Assembly (NCBI GenBank): GCA_963974265.1
Contig: CAXBDR010000262.1
Location: 1 to 6,388 of the forward strand
Direction of reading: 5' to 3'
DNA: 6,388 nucleotides
Source: CAISIP01 sp963974265
Lineage (GTDB): Bacteria; Pseudomonadota; Gammaproteobacteria; Burkholderiales; Burkholderiaceae_C
Each line of letters starts with the position of its first letter. Position 1 is the first letter of the stretch. The translations under genes and the position numbers were made by a program. Shown piece by piece: positions 1 to 5,251 of this stretch. The notes under the pieces were generated by a model. That model did not search any database. It had not been told where the DNA came from and saw only the letters and a program-made list of their open reading frames with translations.

Positions 1-104
1 GCGGATGATCCGGAGGTGGCAGTCGAACGTGCACGACATCGTCCGCTCGACCACCTGCCGCTGCCGTGAGCCCGTGCGTTTCGGCGCGCGTCGCGTCATG
101 TTCG

Positions 105-125
105 GGTCGCGCGACAGTCGCGACC
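105..125. repeat. Perfect inverted repeat, 7-bp arms
   Basis: The arms GGTCGCG (105-111) and CGCGACC (119-125) are exact reverse complements around a 7-base loop. Within it, GTCGCGCGAC (106-115) and GTCGCGAC (117-124) are each perfect palindromes, so GTCGCG is also directly repeated at an 11-base interval. No T-run follows on either strand, so an intrinsic terminator is unlikely. Role unknown. Confidence 0.4.
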
Positions 126-479
126 AACAGATGCCCGCCACCGATCTGCAGGTCAGCCCGCAGTCCGAGATCCGCCTGGTCCAGGACGACCACGATCGTA
201 TCGGTTCTGCCGCGGCGAGATGCACGCGAGCTGCGCAGCGTATGGTCGTTTTCGATCGAACACCTGCCGGACGCCGCCGCGCCGACGCTGGCGCTGGCGG
301 CGCAGGCACTGCCGTTCAGTGGTGCGCGATCCGTCATCTGCAGCGCCAATTCCGGGAATTTGGTACGGCAAGCCCGTTGCTTGCAAGCAGATGAACGTGA
401 CGGTGCAGGTGACTCGGCGCAAAATGGAACGTCCTGCCTGACCGGCTGAGCATGGCTTGGCGCGGCGGGCCCGTGGCAA

Positions 480-506
480 ATCGGCATCCTTGGATCGGAG
501 GCCGAT
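480..506. repeat. Imperfect hairpin in the leader of the 542-1108 gene
   Basis: ATCGGC (480-485) pairs with GCCGAT (501-506). After one A-G mismatch (486/500), TCC (487-489) pairs with GGA (497-499), leaving a 7-base loop TTGGATC (490-496). It lies 35 bases upstream of the ATG at 542. It could be a leader stem-loop, an operator, or the terminator of whatever lies to the left; there is no T-run to support the last reading. Confidence 0.35.
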
Positions 507-541
507 GCGCCGTAGTCACCGACATGTAGAAGGGAGCGACC

Positions 542-1108
542 ATGGAAATGATCAAGCGGCTGTTCGGAGGCCCTGGCGATGCCGGCAACGCGAGCAGCGA
601 ACCGGGGTTTGCCGACTCGGCGGATCATGCCCAGGACTTCGCCGCCCAATTGCCGACGCGGCGTGAATTGTTGCGGGTGCGCACACGCAACACCTTGCGC
701 ATGGCCGGCATTCCCGAAACCTGGGTCGAGCCGCAGGTGCTGGTGGAACCCCAGGGCCGGCGCACCTTCCTGCATCTGCGCCTGGTCGTGCGTCACTGGG
801 ACGAACGACTGCTGCGTTACACCGTCGCGTTCCAGACCCGCCTGATGAGCGAGATCGAGCGCATCGATCCGCAGGCACGCCAATGGCTGCTCAGCATCGT
901 CTGGTGTTTTCCGCTCGACATGGCAAGCCCCTATCCGGAGTTGCCGCAACCCTCGGCCTGGCTCGATGCCGAACCGCGGCAGCAGCCGCAGCAGTCGGAA
1001 CCGCAACCGGAGCTGGACGACGTGCAGTCGGACCTTGCGCAACTGCTGGCGCTGCGGGACGCGGAATTGACCCGCACCGAGGCGCCAGGCGACGCACGTG
1101 GCCATTGA
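542..1108 (+). CDS. Hypothetical protein, 188 residues, uncharacterised
   Basis: Function not recognised. ATG 542 is preceded by AAGGGAG (530-536) five bases upstream, a good Shine-Dalgarno sequence; a second ATG two codons later is a less likely start. Codon third positions are strongly G/C, as expected for a real gene. The product has no signal peptide or membrane helix, so it is probably cytosolic. Residues 1-38 are low-complexity (Gly, Ala, Ser, Asp). Residues 39-125 form the likely folded core: a basic helix (RRELLRVRTRNTLR), a beta-rich stretch around 62-100 containing VVRHWDERLLRY, and a helix ending in WLLSIVWCFP. Residues 137-165 are Pro/Gln/Glu-rich and likely a flexible linker before a short C-terminal helix. 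From memory the core resembles uncharacterised Burkholderiales proteins with the same RHWD-type strand and terminal tryptophans, but I assign no function. It ends 155 bases before the YHS gene, so co-transcription is uncertain. Confidence 0.8.
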   Translation: MEMIKRLFGGPGDAGNASSEPGFADSADHAQDFAAQLPTRRELLRVRTRNTLRMAGIPETWVEPQVLVEPQGRRTFLHLRLVVRHWDERLLRYTVAFQTRLMSEIERIDPQARQWLLSIVWCFPLDMASPYPELPQPSAWLDAEPRQQPQQSEPQPELDDVQSDLAQLLALRDAELTRTEAPGDARGH

Positions 1109-1166
1109 CCGCCACCGCCGTGGCCCGTACGTGGGCTCCGCCGATTGGCGCCGAGCCTGTGAACGC

Positions 1167-1192
1167 ACCGGCCTTGGTACCGGTAAGGTTTT
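1167..1192 (+). terminator. Weak hairpin with short T-run; possible terminator or operator-like dyad
   Basis: ACCGG (1167-1171) pairs with CCGGT (1180-1184) around an 8-base loop. The overlapping alternative CCTT (1172-1175) with AAGG (1185-1188) is followed directly by TTTT (1189-1192). It lies between the 542-1108 gene and the YHS gene, so it may terminate the former. The CCTT-N9-AAGG dyad also loosely resembles a MerR/CueR-type operator, but the inner bases do not match that pattern and no convincing -35/-10 pair surrounds it. Confidence 0.25.
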
Positions 1193-1249
1193 GGCCCGCG
1201 GTGCGACTCAATGGGTAGCGGCTGGCCATGGGTGGCCGGCCGCCGACCG

Positions 1250-1255
1250 AAGGAG
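1250..1255 (+). promoter_or_regulatory. Ribosome-binding site fixing the YHS gene start
   Basis: AAGGAG lies eight bases before ATG 1264. It selects that start over the in-frame ATG at 1228, which would add twelve residues ahead of an otherwise normal signal peptide. Confidence 0.8.
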
Positions 1256-1263
1256 AAAGCACC

Positions 1264-1722
1264 ATGCGTACCGTATTGCTGGCATTGAGCCTGTGTCTGT
1301 CGTCGATGTTCCTTCCCGCCGGGCTGGCGCAGGCGGCGAGTGATCCGGTCTACACCGGCTTCTTCAGCAACGTGGCCGTCGGCGGGTACGACACGGTTGC
1401 CTATTTCACCGAAAACAAGCCAGTCAAGGGGGACAGCCGTTTCTCGACGAGTTACAAGGGCGCGCAATGGCATTTCGCGTCCCAGGCCAACCGCGATCGG
1501 TTCATCGCGGATCCTGAGCGGTATGCGCCTCAATACGGGGGGTACTGCGCCTGGGCGGTATCGGAGGGCGACACGGCCTCGTCGGACCCCATGCTGTGGA
1601 AGATCGTCGATGGCAAGCTGTACTTGAACTACGATGCCGGGGTGCAGAAGAAATGGGAACAAGACATCGCCGGTCATATCCGCAAGGCCGATCGCAACTG
1701 GCCGGGGGTGCTGGGCCAGTGA
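1264..1722 (+). CDS. Exported YHS-domain protein (152 residues)
   Basis: The start at ATG 1264 is fixed by AAGGAG at 1250-1255. Residues 1-24 are a typical Sec signal peptide: a short basic N-terminus, a hydrophobic core, and AQA before the likely cleavage at 24/25. The mature protein is therefore predicted in the periplasm. A YHS-type domain follows: VAVGGYDTVAYF at 38-49, then the Ser/Lys-Gly/Trp-His-Phe core (YKGAQWHFAS, 64-73), then ANRDRFIADPERYAPQYGGYCAW at about 75-97. YHS domains are short, probably metal-associated modules seen in copper ATPases and small exported proteins; the molecular role of this stand-alone type is not established. Cys95 sits in the GGYCA motif, a position that to my knowledge is selenocysteine in some relatives; here the codon is TGC at 1546-1548, so it is the ordinary cysteine form. 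The C-terminal part (WKIVDGKLYLNYD) is typical of the group. Ninety-one bases separate it from the DedA gene. Confidence 0.9.
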   Translation: MRTVLLALSLCLSSMFLPAGLAQAASDPVYTGFFSNVAVGGYDTVAYFTENKPVKGDSRFSTSYKGAQWHFASQANRDRFIADPERYAPQYGGYCAWAVSEGDTASSDPMLWKIVDGKLYLNYDAGVQKKWEQDIAGHIRKADRNWPGVLGQ

Positions 1723-1813
1723 GGCCTGGTGTGGCCATGGCCCCGCATGCCGCGGCCCTTGTGATCCGGCCCGGTGGCGGCGTGGTGTCGGGGCGGTTCC
1801 CGGCAAGTCCGAC

Positions 1814-2431
1814 ATGCTGAACCTGTGGCACGACGGCGTGGCTCTGTATGACGCGGCCGCGCGTGGCGCGGCCCAGCCCTGGGTCATCTGCATCATGTTG
1901 ATCCTGACGACCTTTCTGCTCGAGGACCTGGCGATTGCCGTGGCGGCGGTGCTGGCGGTACAGGGCCTGCTGTCCTGGGAACTGGCGGTGCTGGCCGTGG
2001 CGGCCGGCATCGCATTGGGCGACCTGGGCCTGTACGGACTGGGCGTTGCGGCCAACCGGGTGCCCGCCCTGCGCCGGCGCCTGATCGATGGCCGCGGTCG
2101 CTGGATGGGCGAGCAGATTGCGCGACGGTATGCCGGCGCCATCGTGCTGGCGCGGGTGGTACCGGGCCTGCGCCTGGTCACCTACACCGCCTGCGGTTTC
2201 TACCGGCTGCCATTCGCGCCGTTCTTCCTGTGGGTGGTGCTGGCCGTCGCAGTGTGGACGGGGGGTTTGATGTGGCTCAGCGCCACCATCGGTTCCGTGC
2301 TGAGCGAGGCGCTGGGCATACCGCCCGCGCTGGCGGTGGCATTGCCGATCGTGTTGCTGGCCGTCCTGCTGATGTTCTGGAACCGCGAACCGCGCGCGCC
2401 GGTGGCGGGCGAGACAGGAGGGGCGCCGTGA
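1814..2431 (+). CDS. DedA-family (VTT/SNARE-associated) integral membrane protein
   Basis: The product has 205 residues if it starts at ATG 1814. The frame is open upstream to an ATG at 1634, but that lies inside the YHS gene and the extra 60 residues are Arg/Cys/Gly-rich, unlike protein. The Shine-Dalgarno site at 1814 is weak. Hydrophobic segments lie near 23-36, 40-51, 56-80, 133-158 and 172-189. DedA-type landmarks are the acidic pair ED at 37-38 at a membrane boundary, GIALGDLGLYGLG (65-77), and RVVPGLR (114-120). The two arginines of the last motif match those essential in E. coli YqjA (Arg130 and Arg136, from memory). The usual PGD/PxE element after the first acidic residue is missing, placing this in a divergent ED subgroup. 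DedA proteins act in the inner membrane, with roles in lipid translocation (undecaprenyl phosphate, phosphatidylethanolamine) and proton-driven envelope homeostasis; the substrate here is unknown. The stop overlaps GTG 2428 of a small frame. Confidence 0.85.
   Translation: MLNLWHDGVALYDAAARGAAQPWVICIMLILTTFLLEDLAIAVAAVLAVQGLLSWELAVLAVAAGIALGDLGLYGLGVAANRVPALRRRLIDGRGRWMGEQIARRYAGAIVLARVVPGLRLVTYTACGFYRLPFAPFFLWVVLAVAVWTGGLMWLSATIGSVLSEALGIPPALAVALPIVLLAVLLMFWNREPRAPVAGETGGAP
2416..2421 (+). promoter_or_regulatory. Strong Shine-Dalgarno AGGAGG inside the 3' end of the DedA gene
   Basis: AGGAGG sits six bases before GTG 2428, ideal spacing for that codon. It is 20 bases from GTG 2442 and 74 bases from ATG 2496, too far to serve either directly. 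It therefore points to translation of the 23-codon frame that ends at the ATP-grasp start. Confidence 0.7.
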
Positions 2432-2499
2432 GCCTGCGTCAGTGGAATTGTTCTGTTCGCGCGTCCATGGTGGTGGTGCCGTGCGGGGCCCCGGTATGA
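2428..2499 (+). CDS. Candidate 23-residue small ORF coupling DedA to the ATP-grasp gene
   Basis: GTG 2428 overlaps the DedA stop (GTGA, 2428-2431) and follows a near-ideal AGGAGG. The frame runs 23 codons to TGA at 2497-2499, which overlaps ATG 2496 of the ATP-grasp gene as ATGA. The peptide (starts MSLRQWNCSV, ends VVVPCGAPV) has no recognised motif and two cysteines. The layout suggests termination-reinitiation: ribosomes load at the strong site, translate the leader, and restart on the ligase, whose own ATG has no good Shine-Dalgarno site. The alternative is that this is the true N-terminus of the ATP-grasp protein, separated from it by a frameshift or sequencing error. Expression is inferred only. 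Confidence 0.4.
   Translation: MSLRQWNCSVRASMVVVPCGAPV
2484..2493 (+). repeat. 10-bp GC palindrome just before the ATP-grasp start
   Basis: CGGGGCCCCG is a perfect palindrome ending two bases before ATG 2496. It occupies the place where a ribosome-binding site would normally be and could hinder independent initiation there, consistent with coupled translation. Confidence 0.4.
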
Positions 2500-3644
2500 G
2501 CGCGTCGCTCGAATATGGCGCCGGAACCGGGCAGCTGCCGCACCAGGGCATGCCGCCGCTGGACGAATCCGGCCGGCCGCTGAGTTTCTTTGAGTTCTGG
2601 CCGATGTGGGCGTTTTATCCACCAGTGGTGGTGTATGTCCTGTGGCTGATGCTGCGTTACCGGGGCATTTTGCTGCCCACGGTGGCCAACCCCTCGTTTC
2701 CGGGCGGCGGCTTCGTCGGCGAATCCAAGGCCGAGATCCTGCAGCTGGCGATGCAACACACGCCCGAATGGGTCGCGCCGTTCATTGTCGTCGACCGGGC
2801 TGCGGCCGATGATGCCGCTGGCGAGGACCTGGATGCGGAAGTGGCGCTGGCTCTGCGCCGGCTCGAGGCCGCCGGCCTCGGCTTGCCAGTGGTGGCCAAG
2901 CCCGACCTGGGTTGTCGCGGCGCGGGCGTGCAGCTGGTACGCAGCGTCGACAAGCTGCGCCAGTACCTGGCCGCATTTCCGCGCGGCGCGCGGTTGCTGC
3001 TGCAAGCCTACGTGCCGTTCGAAGGCGAAGCCGGCATCTTCTACTGCCGCCAGCCGGGGCAGGAAAAGGGCCGCATCATTTCGGTCACGCTGAAGTATTT
3101 CCCGCACGTCTATGGCGATGGACGGCGGACCCTGCGCGAGCTCATCCTGGACGACCCGCGCGCGGGGCGGTTGCCGCACCTGTACCTGCGCCGGCATGCG
3201 GCGCGACTCGAGGAAGTGCCCGCGCCCGGACAGGCGATCCGGCTTGCGTTTGCCGGCAGCCACAGTCGCGGAGCGATTTTTCGCAACGGCAATGACCTCG
3301 TGACCACGGCAATGGAGGCGCGTTTCGATGCGATCGCCAAGCGCCTGCCGGAGTTCTATTTCGGGCGCTTCGACATCCGTTTTGCCGATTTCGCCCAGGT
3401 TCGCGAAGGCCAGGCCTTCACCATTGTCGAGGCCAATGGCGCCGGCGCCGAAAGCACGCATATCTGGGACCGTCGCACCACCTTGCTGCAGGCCTGGGCC
3501 GACCTGATGCGGCAATACCGGCTGCTGTTCCAGATCGGCCGCGCCAACCGCGATCGAGGCTTTCGGCCCTTGTCGCTGCGTGAGTTCCGGCGCTGGCACC
3601 GGCGCGAGAAGGAACTGACCCCGCTCTACCCTGCGACGGACTGA
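2496..3644 (+). CDS. ATP-grasp domain protein (carboxylate-amine/D-Ala-D-Ala ligase-like), 382 residues
   Basis: The N-terminus (31-62) carries FFEFWPMWAFYPPVVVYVLWLML, long and hydrophobic enough for one membrane anchor, then a short segment with NPSFPGGGFVGESK (65-78) that I associate with a proteobacterial subfamily. The ATP-grasp fold follows: VVAKPDLGCRGAGV (132-145) supplies the nucleotide-binding lysine (Lys136) and Gly-rich loop, LLLQAYVPFEGEAG (167-180) the hinge, GRFDIRF (290-296) and IVEANGAGAES (310-320) the metal ligands, with Asp293, Glu312 and Asn314 as candidates. ATP-grasp enzymes activate a carboxylate as acyl phosphate and join it to an amine or thiol; the substrate here is unknown. 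The C-terminus (about 345-382) is basic. ATG 2496 is chosen over GTG 2442 because it forms the ATGA overlap with the upstream small frame and the extra 18 residues look non-native; neither has a close Shine-Dalgarno site. The DedA gene ends 64 bases upstream, so the two probably share a transcript. Confidence 0.85.
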   Translation: MSASLEYGAGTGQLPHQGMPPLDESGRPLSFFEFWPMWAFYPPVVVYVLWLMLRYRGILLPTVANPSFPGGGFVGESKAEILQLAMQHTPEWVAPFIVVDRAAADDAAGEDLDAEVALALRRLEAAGLGLPVVAKPDLGCRGAGVQLVRSVDKLRQYLAAFPRGARLLLQAYVPFEGEAGIFYCRQPGQEKGRIISVTLKYFPHVYGDGRRTLRELILDDPRAGRLPHLYLRRHAARLEEVPAPGQAIRLAFAGSHSRGAIFRNGNDLVTTAMEARFDAIAKRLPEFYFGRFDIRFADFAQVREGQAFTIVEANGAGAESTHIWDRRTTLLQAWADLMRQYRLLFQIGRANRDRGFRPLSLREFRRWHRREKELTPLYPATD

Positions 3645-3696
3645 TCGCGCAGTTGCCCAGGGTTCGCCATGACGCGTCGGCCTTGGACCGTGCGGG

Positions 3697-3716
3697 CAGG
3701 GCGCCAGCCGGCCCTG
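3697..3716. terminator. Hairpin between convergent genes; possible bidirectional terminator
   Basis: CAGGGC (3697-3702) pairs with GCCCTG (3711-3716) around an 8-base loop; GCCAG (3703-3707) with CTGGC (3714-3718) is a competing fold. It fills the 74-base gap between the plus-strand ATP-grasp gene and the minus-strand acyltransferase stop. No T-run follows on either strand, so it is at best an inefficient or Rho-assisted terminator. Confidence 0.35.
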
Positions 3717-3718
3717 GC

Positions 3719-4510
3719 TCAGAGCTGGATGCCGAAACGCGCCAGCCGGCGTTTTTGCGTCGGCGAGGCGAGGTCGACCAGCGTGAGGAAGTCGATGGTG
3801 CCGAAATCCCGGTCGATCGCAGGTGCGCTGCACATCATCGCGCCCAGGCTCAGGTAGGCTGCCAGCAGTTTCGGCGTCTTGGGCGCGTCCGCGGCCACGG
3901 TGTCCAGCGGGCACGCGAAGCCAGGCATCGGCGTGGTGCGCCAGCCCGGCGGGGCCAGATGCGGCAGCAGGCGTTGCCAGGTGGCCGCGCCGATGGCGCC
4001 GTCCTGGCTGGTCAGCGAACTGCAGCCGATGAGGTAGCGAACCTGGTGCTGCTGCGCGTAGTCCGCAATGCCGCGCCACAACAGGCTGAGCACGGAAAAG
4101 GAGCGGTGATCGCGATGAATGCAGGCGCGGCCCAGTTCGAGCATGAGGTCCCGGTGGGGCTCGAACGGCTGGAAATCGAATTCCCGCGCGCTGTAGTAGC
4201 CCAGGTGCTCTCGGGCACGCAACCCGGTCTGCAACCGATAGGTGCCTACCACCTCGCCGCTGCGTGCATCTTCGACCAGCAGGTGGTCGCAGGCGGCGTC
4301 GAAGTCGTCGGCATCCAGGCAGGTCGCGAACGACTGCGCCAGGCCCTCGTGCATCTCGACGTTGAACACGAAGAATCGCAACATCTGGGCCGCGCGCAGG
4401 TCGCCGGCGCCATCCGCCAACCGCAGTCGGTAATCCGGCCCGCTGATGCGCAGGCGTTCGCGCAGGGGCCGTGACGATGCAGTGCTGTTCATGGGGCTGG
4501 CGGTCGGCAT
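3719..4510 (-). CDS. OlsB-like GNAT family N-acyltransferase
   Basis: The protein has 263 residues from ATG 4510. TTG 4537 and ATG 4492 are alternative starts, and none has a clear Shine-Dalgarno site, so the start is uncertain. Motifs of the acyl-ACP-dependent GNAT group (ornithine lipid enzyme OlsB, homoserine-lactone-synthase-like fold) appear in order: AAQMLRFFVFNVEM (40-53), DDFDAACDHLLVED with GEVVGTYRL (68-93), LELGRACIHRDHRS (124-137), YLIGCSSL (159-166), and near the end AAYLSLGAMMCSAPAIDRDFGTIDFLTLV (217-245). The family transfers a 3-hydroxyacyl chain from acyl carrier protein to an amino group, making lyso-ornithine lipid or related lyso-lipids at the inner membrane. The second enzyme, an OlsA-like O-acyltransferase, is not in the window, so the exact acceptor is unknown. 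The gene converges with the ATP-grasp gene and diverges from the kinase gene at 4621. Confidence 0.85.
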   Translation of the reverse strand: MPTASPMNSTASSRPLRERLRISGPDYRLRLADGAGDLRAAQMLRFFVFNVEMHEGLAQSFATCLDADDFDAACDHLLVEDARSGEVVGTYRLQTGLRAREHLGYYSAREFDFQPFEPHRDLMLELGRACIHRDHRSFSVLSLLWRGIADYAQQHQVRYLIGCSSLTSQDGAIGAATWQRLLPHLAPPGWRTTPMPGFACPLDTVAADAPKTPKLLAAYLSLGAMMCSAPAIDRDFGTIDFLTLVDLASPTQKRRLARFGIQL

Positions 4511-4556
4511 ACGATCATCAGTCGCGCCGGATCGCAATAACTTTCATCATGCGTGC

Positions 4557-4572
4557 GCGGTCACCGGACCGC
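4557..4572. repeat. Perfect inverted repeat in the divergent intergenic region
   Basis: GCGGTC (4557-4562) and GACCGC (4567-4572) are exact complements with a 4-base gap ACCG. It lies between the divergent starts of the acyltransferase (minus) and kinase (plus), where an operator would be expected; a stable leader hairpin is the alternative. I cannot place a convincing -35/-10 pair on either strand, although 4535-4550 is the most A/T-rich stretch and the likeliest promoter area. Confidence 0.4.
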
Positions 4573-4620
4573 ACCAGGGTTAAGCTGCGGCTTGTCGACC
4601 GATGAACCGAAAGTCCGAAC

Positions 4621-5208
4621 ATGCCCGAGCCTACTGTCCGTTCCGTCTCCGATCCGCCACCACGGCAAGCTGCACTGTATCCGACCAAGGTCGTCAACAT
4701 CATCGGCGGGCCGGGGTGTGGCAAGTCCTTGTTCTCGGCTGCCATCATGCTGCATCTGCACCAGCACCACAAGACCGTGGAGCAGGTGCCGGACCATGCC
4801 AGGATGCTGGTGTGGAGCGGCGATCGCGATGCATTGCGCAACCAGTACCAGATCGCCTTGCAGCAGTTCCGCATGCTGGAGCTGCTCGACACCCAGGTGC
4901 AGTACCTGGTCTGCGAGTGTTCCTTGCCGCAGTTGCTCTACTACAACGCCCACTATGCCGACAACGTCTGCGATATCGCCCGCACGCGCGCGCAGATCCT
5001 GCAGTGGTACGGGCGCCACGACAACATCAACGTGCTGGTCGAGCGGGGCGACGGACCGTATGTCCAGGCCGGCCGCCGGCAGGACGAAGAAGGCGCGCGG
5101 GCGGTGGACCGCGCGTTACGCGTGTTGCTCGACCAGGAGCATATCGCGCACACCATCGTACGGGCCGACCTCGACGCGATTCGGGCGTTCGCCGACAGCC
5201 TGATGTAA
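4621..5208 (+). CDS. Small P-loop ATPase/nucleotide kinase-like protein (phage-type AAA family)
   Basis: The protein has 195 residues. An in-frame TGA at 4603-4605 blocks any longer version, so ATG 4621 is the start, although the Shine-Dalgarno site is poor. KVVNIIGGPGCGKS (23-36) is a strand plus Walker A loop, with Lys35 and Ser36 as ATP and magnesium ligands. Downstream order matches a family of small kinase-like proteins common in large phages and scattered in bacteria: VEQVPDHARMLVW (53-65), NQYQIALQQFRMLELL (74-89), YLVCECSLPQLLYY (95-108), DNINVLVERGDGPYVQAGRRQDEEGA (134-159) and a C-terminal helix ending in LDAIRAFADSLM. In those relatives (from memory) the strand after the helix reads like TDSP, with an aspartate; here Glu99 flanked by cysteines takes its place. 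RRQDEE resembles the conserved GR-x-Q-x-E element. The role is probably phosphotransfer to a nucleotide or nucleoside; the substrate is unknown. It stands alone, convergent with the flavoprotein gene. Confidence 0.8.
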   Translation: MPEPTVRSVSDPPPRQAALYPTKVVNIIGGPGCGKSLFSAAIMLHLHQHHKTVEQVPDHARMLVWSGDRDALRNQYQIALQQFRMLELLDTQVQYLVCECSLPQLLYYNAHYADNVCDIARTRAQILQWYGRHDNINVLVERGDGPYVQAGRRQDEEGARAVDRALRVLLDQEHIAHTIVRADLDAIRAFADSLM

Positions 5209-5215
5209 GGCCAAG

Positions 5216-5229
5216 GCGTCGGGCGACGC
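5216..5229. terminator. Short hairpin between convergent kinase and flavoprotein genes
   Basis: GCGTC (5216-5220) pairs with GACGC (5225-5229) around GGGC, eight bases after the kinase stop, in the 43-base gap before the flavoprotein stop. It is short and lacks a T-run, so a terminator role is only suggested by position. Confidence 0.25.
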
Positions 5230-5251
5230 GCAGCACGCGCCGCATACCCGT

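Larger units (their letters stand above)
1..541. other. Left-edge region without a convincing intact gene; possible decayed plus-strand coding remnant
   Basis: No frame here gives a protein I recognise. From 5 to about 210, G/C at the third position is clearly highest (about 86% against 55-60% at the other two) for the plus frame that opens at ATG 5. From about 210 to 300 the bias moves to the next plus frame, which ends at 449, and a third plus frame looks best near 330-441 (stop 439-441). Such successive shifts fit a frame-broken gene, though they could be chance in high-GC spacer DNA. A frame-1 tail stopping at 67-69 could instead be the 3' end of a gene entering from the left. A minus-strand frame from ATG 337 stays open to the left edge and reads smoothly, but its third-position G/C is only about 60%, below the neighbouring genes, and it has no ribosome-binding site. 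Bases 450-541 are the leader of the next gene. Confidence 0.35.

Noticed and set aside
378..389. 12-bp perfect palindrome TGCTTGCAAGCA
   Set aside because: About one such palindrome is expected by chance in a window this size, and nothing nearby ties it to a gene.
490..518. Possible sigma70 promoter TTGGAT-17-TAGTCA before the 542 gene
   Set aside because: The -10 box matches the consensus at only two of six positions and the -35 lies in a hairpin loop; not supportable.
1634..1813. 60-residue N-terminal extension of the DedA frame
   Set aside because: It begins inside the YHS gene and is Arg/Cys/Gly/Trp-rich, unlike a DedA N-terminus; the homologous region starts after ATG 1814.
931..2181. 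Minus-strand open frame (416 codons) opposite the YHS and DedA genes
   Set aside because: Composition is Arg/Pro/Thr-rich and low-complexity, there is no motif, and it spans three plus-strand genes with good codon bias.
1502..2551. Minus-strand open frame (349 codons)
   Set aside because: His/Gln/Arg-rich shadow of the DedA gene in a third frame, with no plausible start signal or domain.
2439..4079. Long minus-strand open frame (546 codons) opposite the ATP-grasp gene
   Set aside because: It lies antisense to a well-supported gene, is rich in Arg/Ala/Gly/Gln without domain motifs, and crosses the convergent junction into the acyltransferase. It is a high-GC shadow.
3653..4474. Plus-strand open frame (273 codons) over the acyltransferase
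   Set aside because: It is antisense to clear OlsB-like motifs on the minus strand and has Arg/Gln/Ala-rich composition without motifs.
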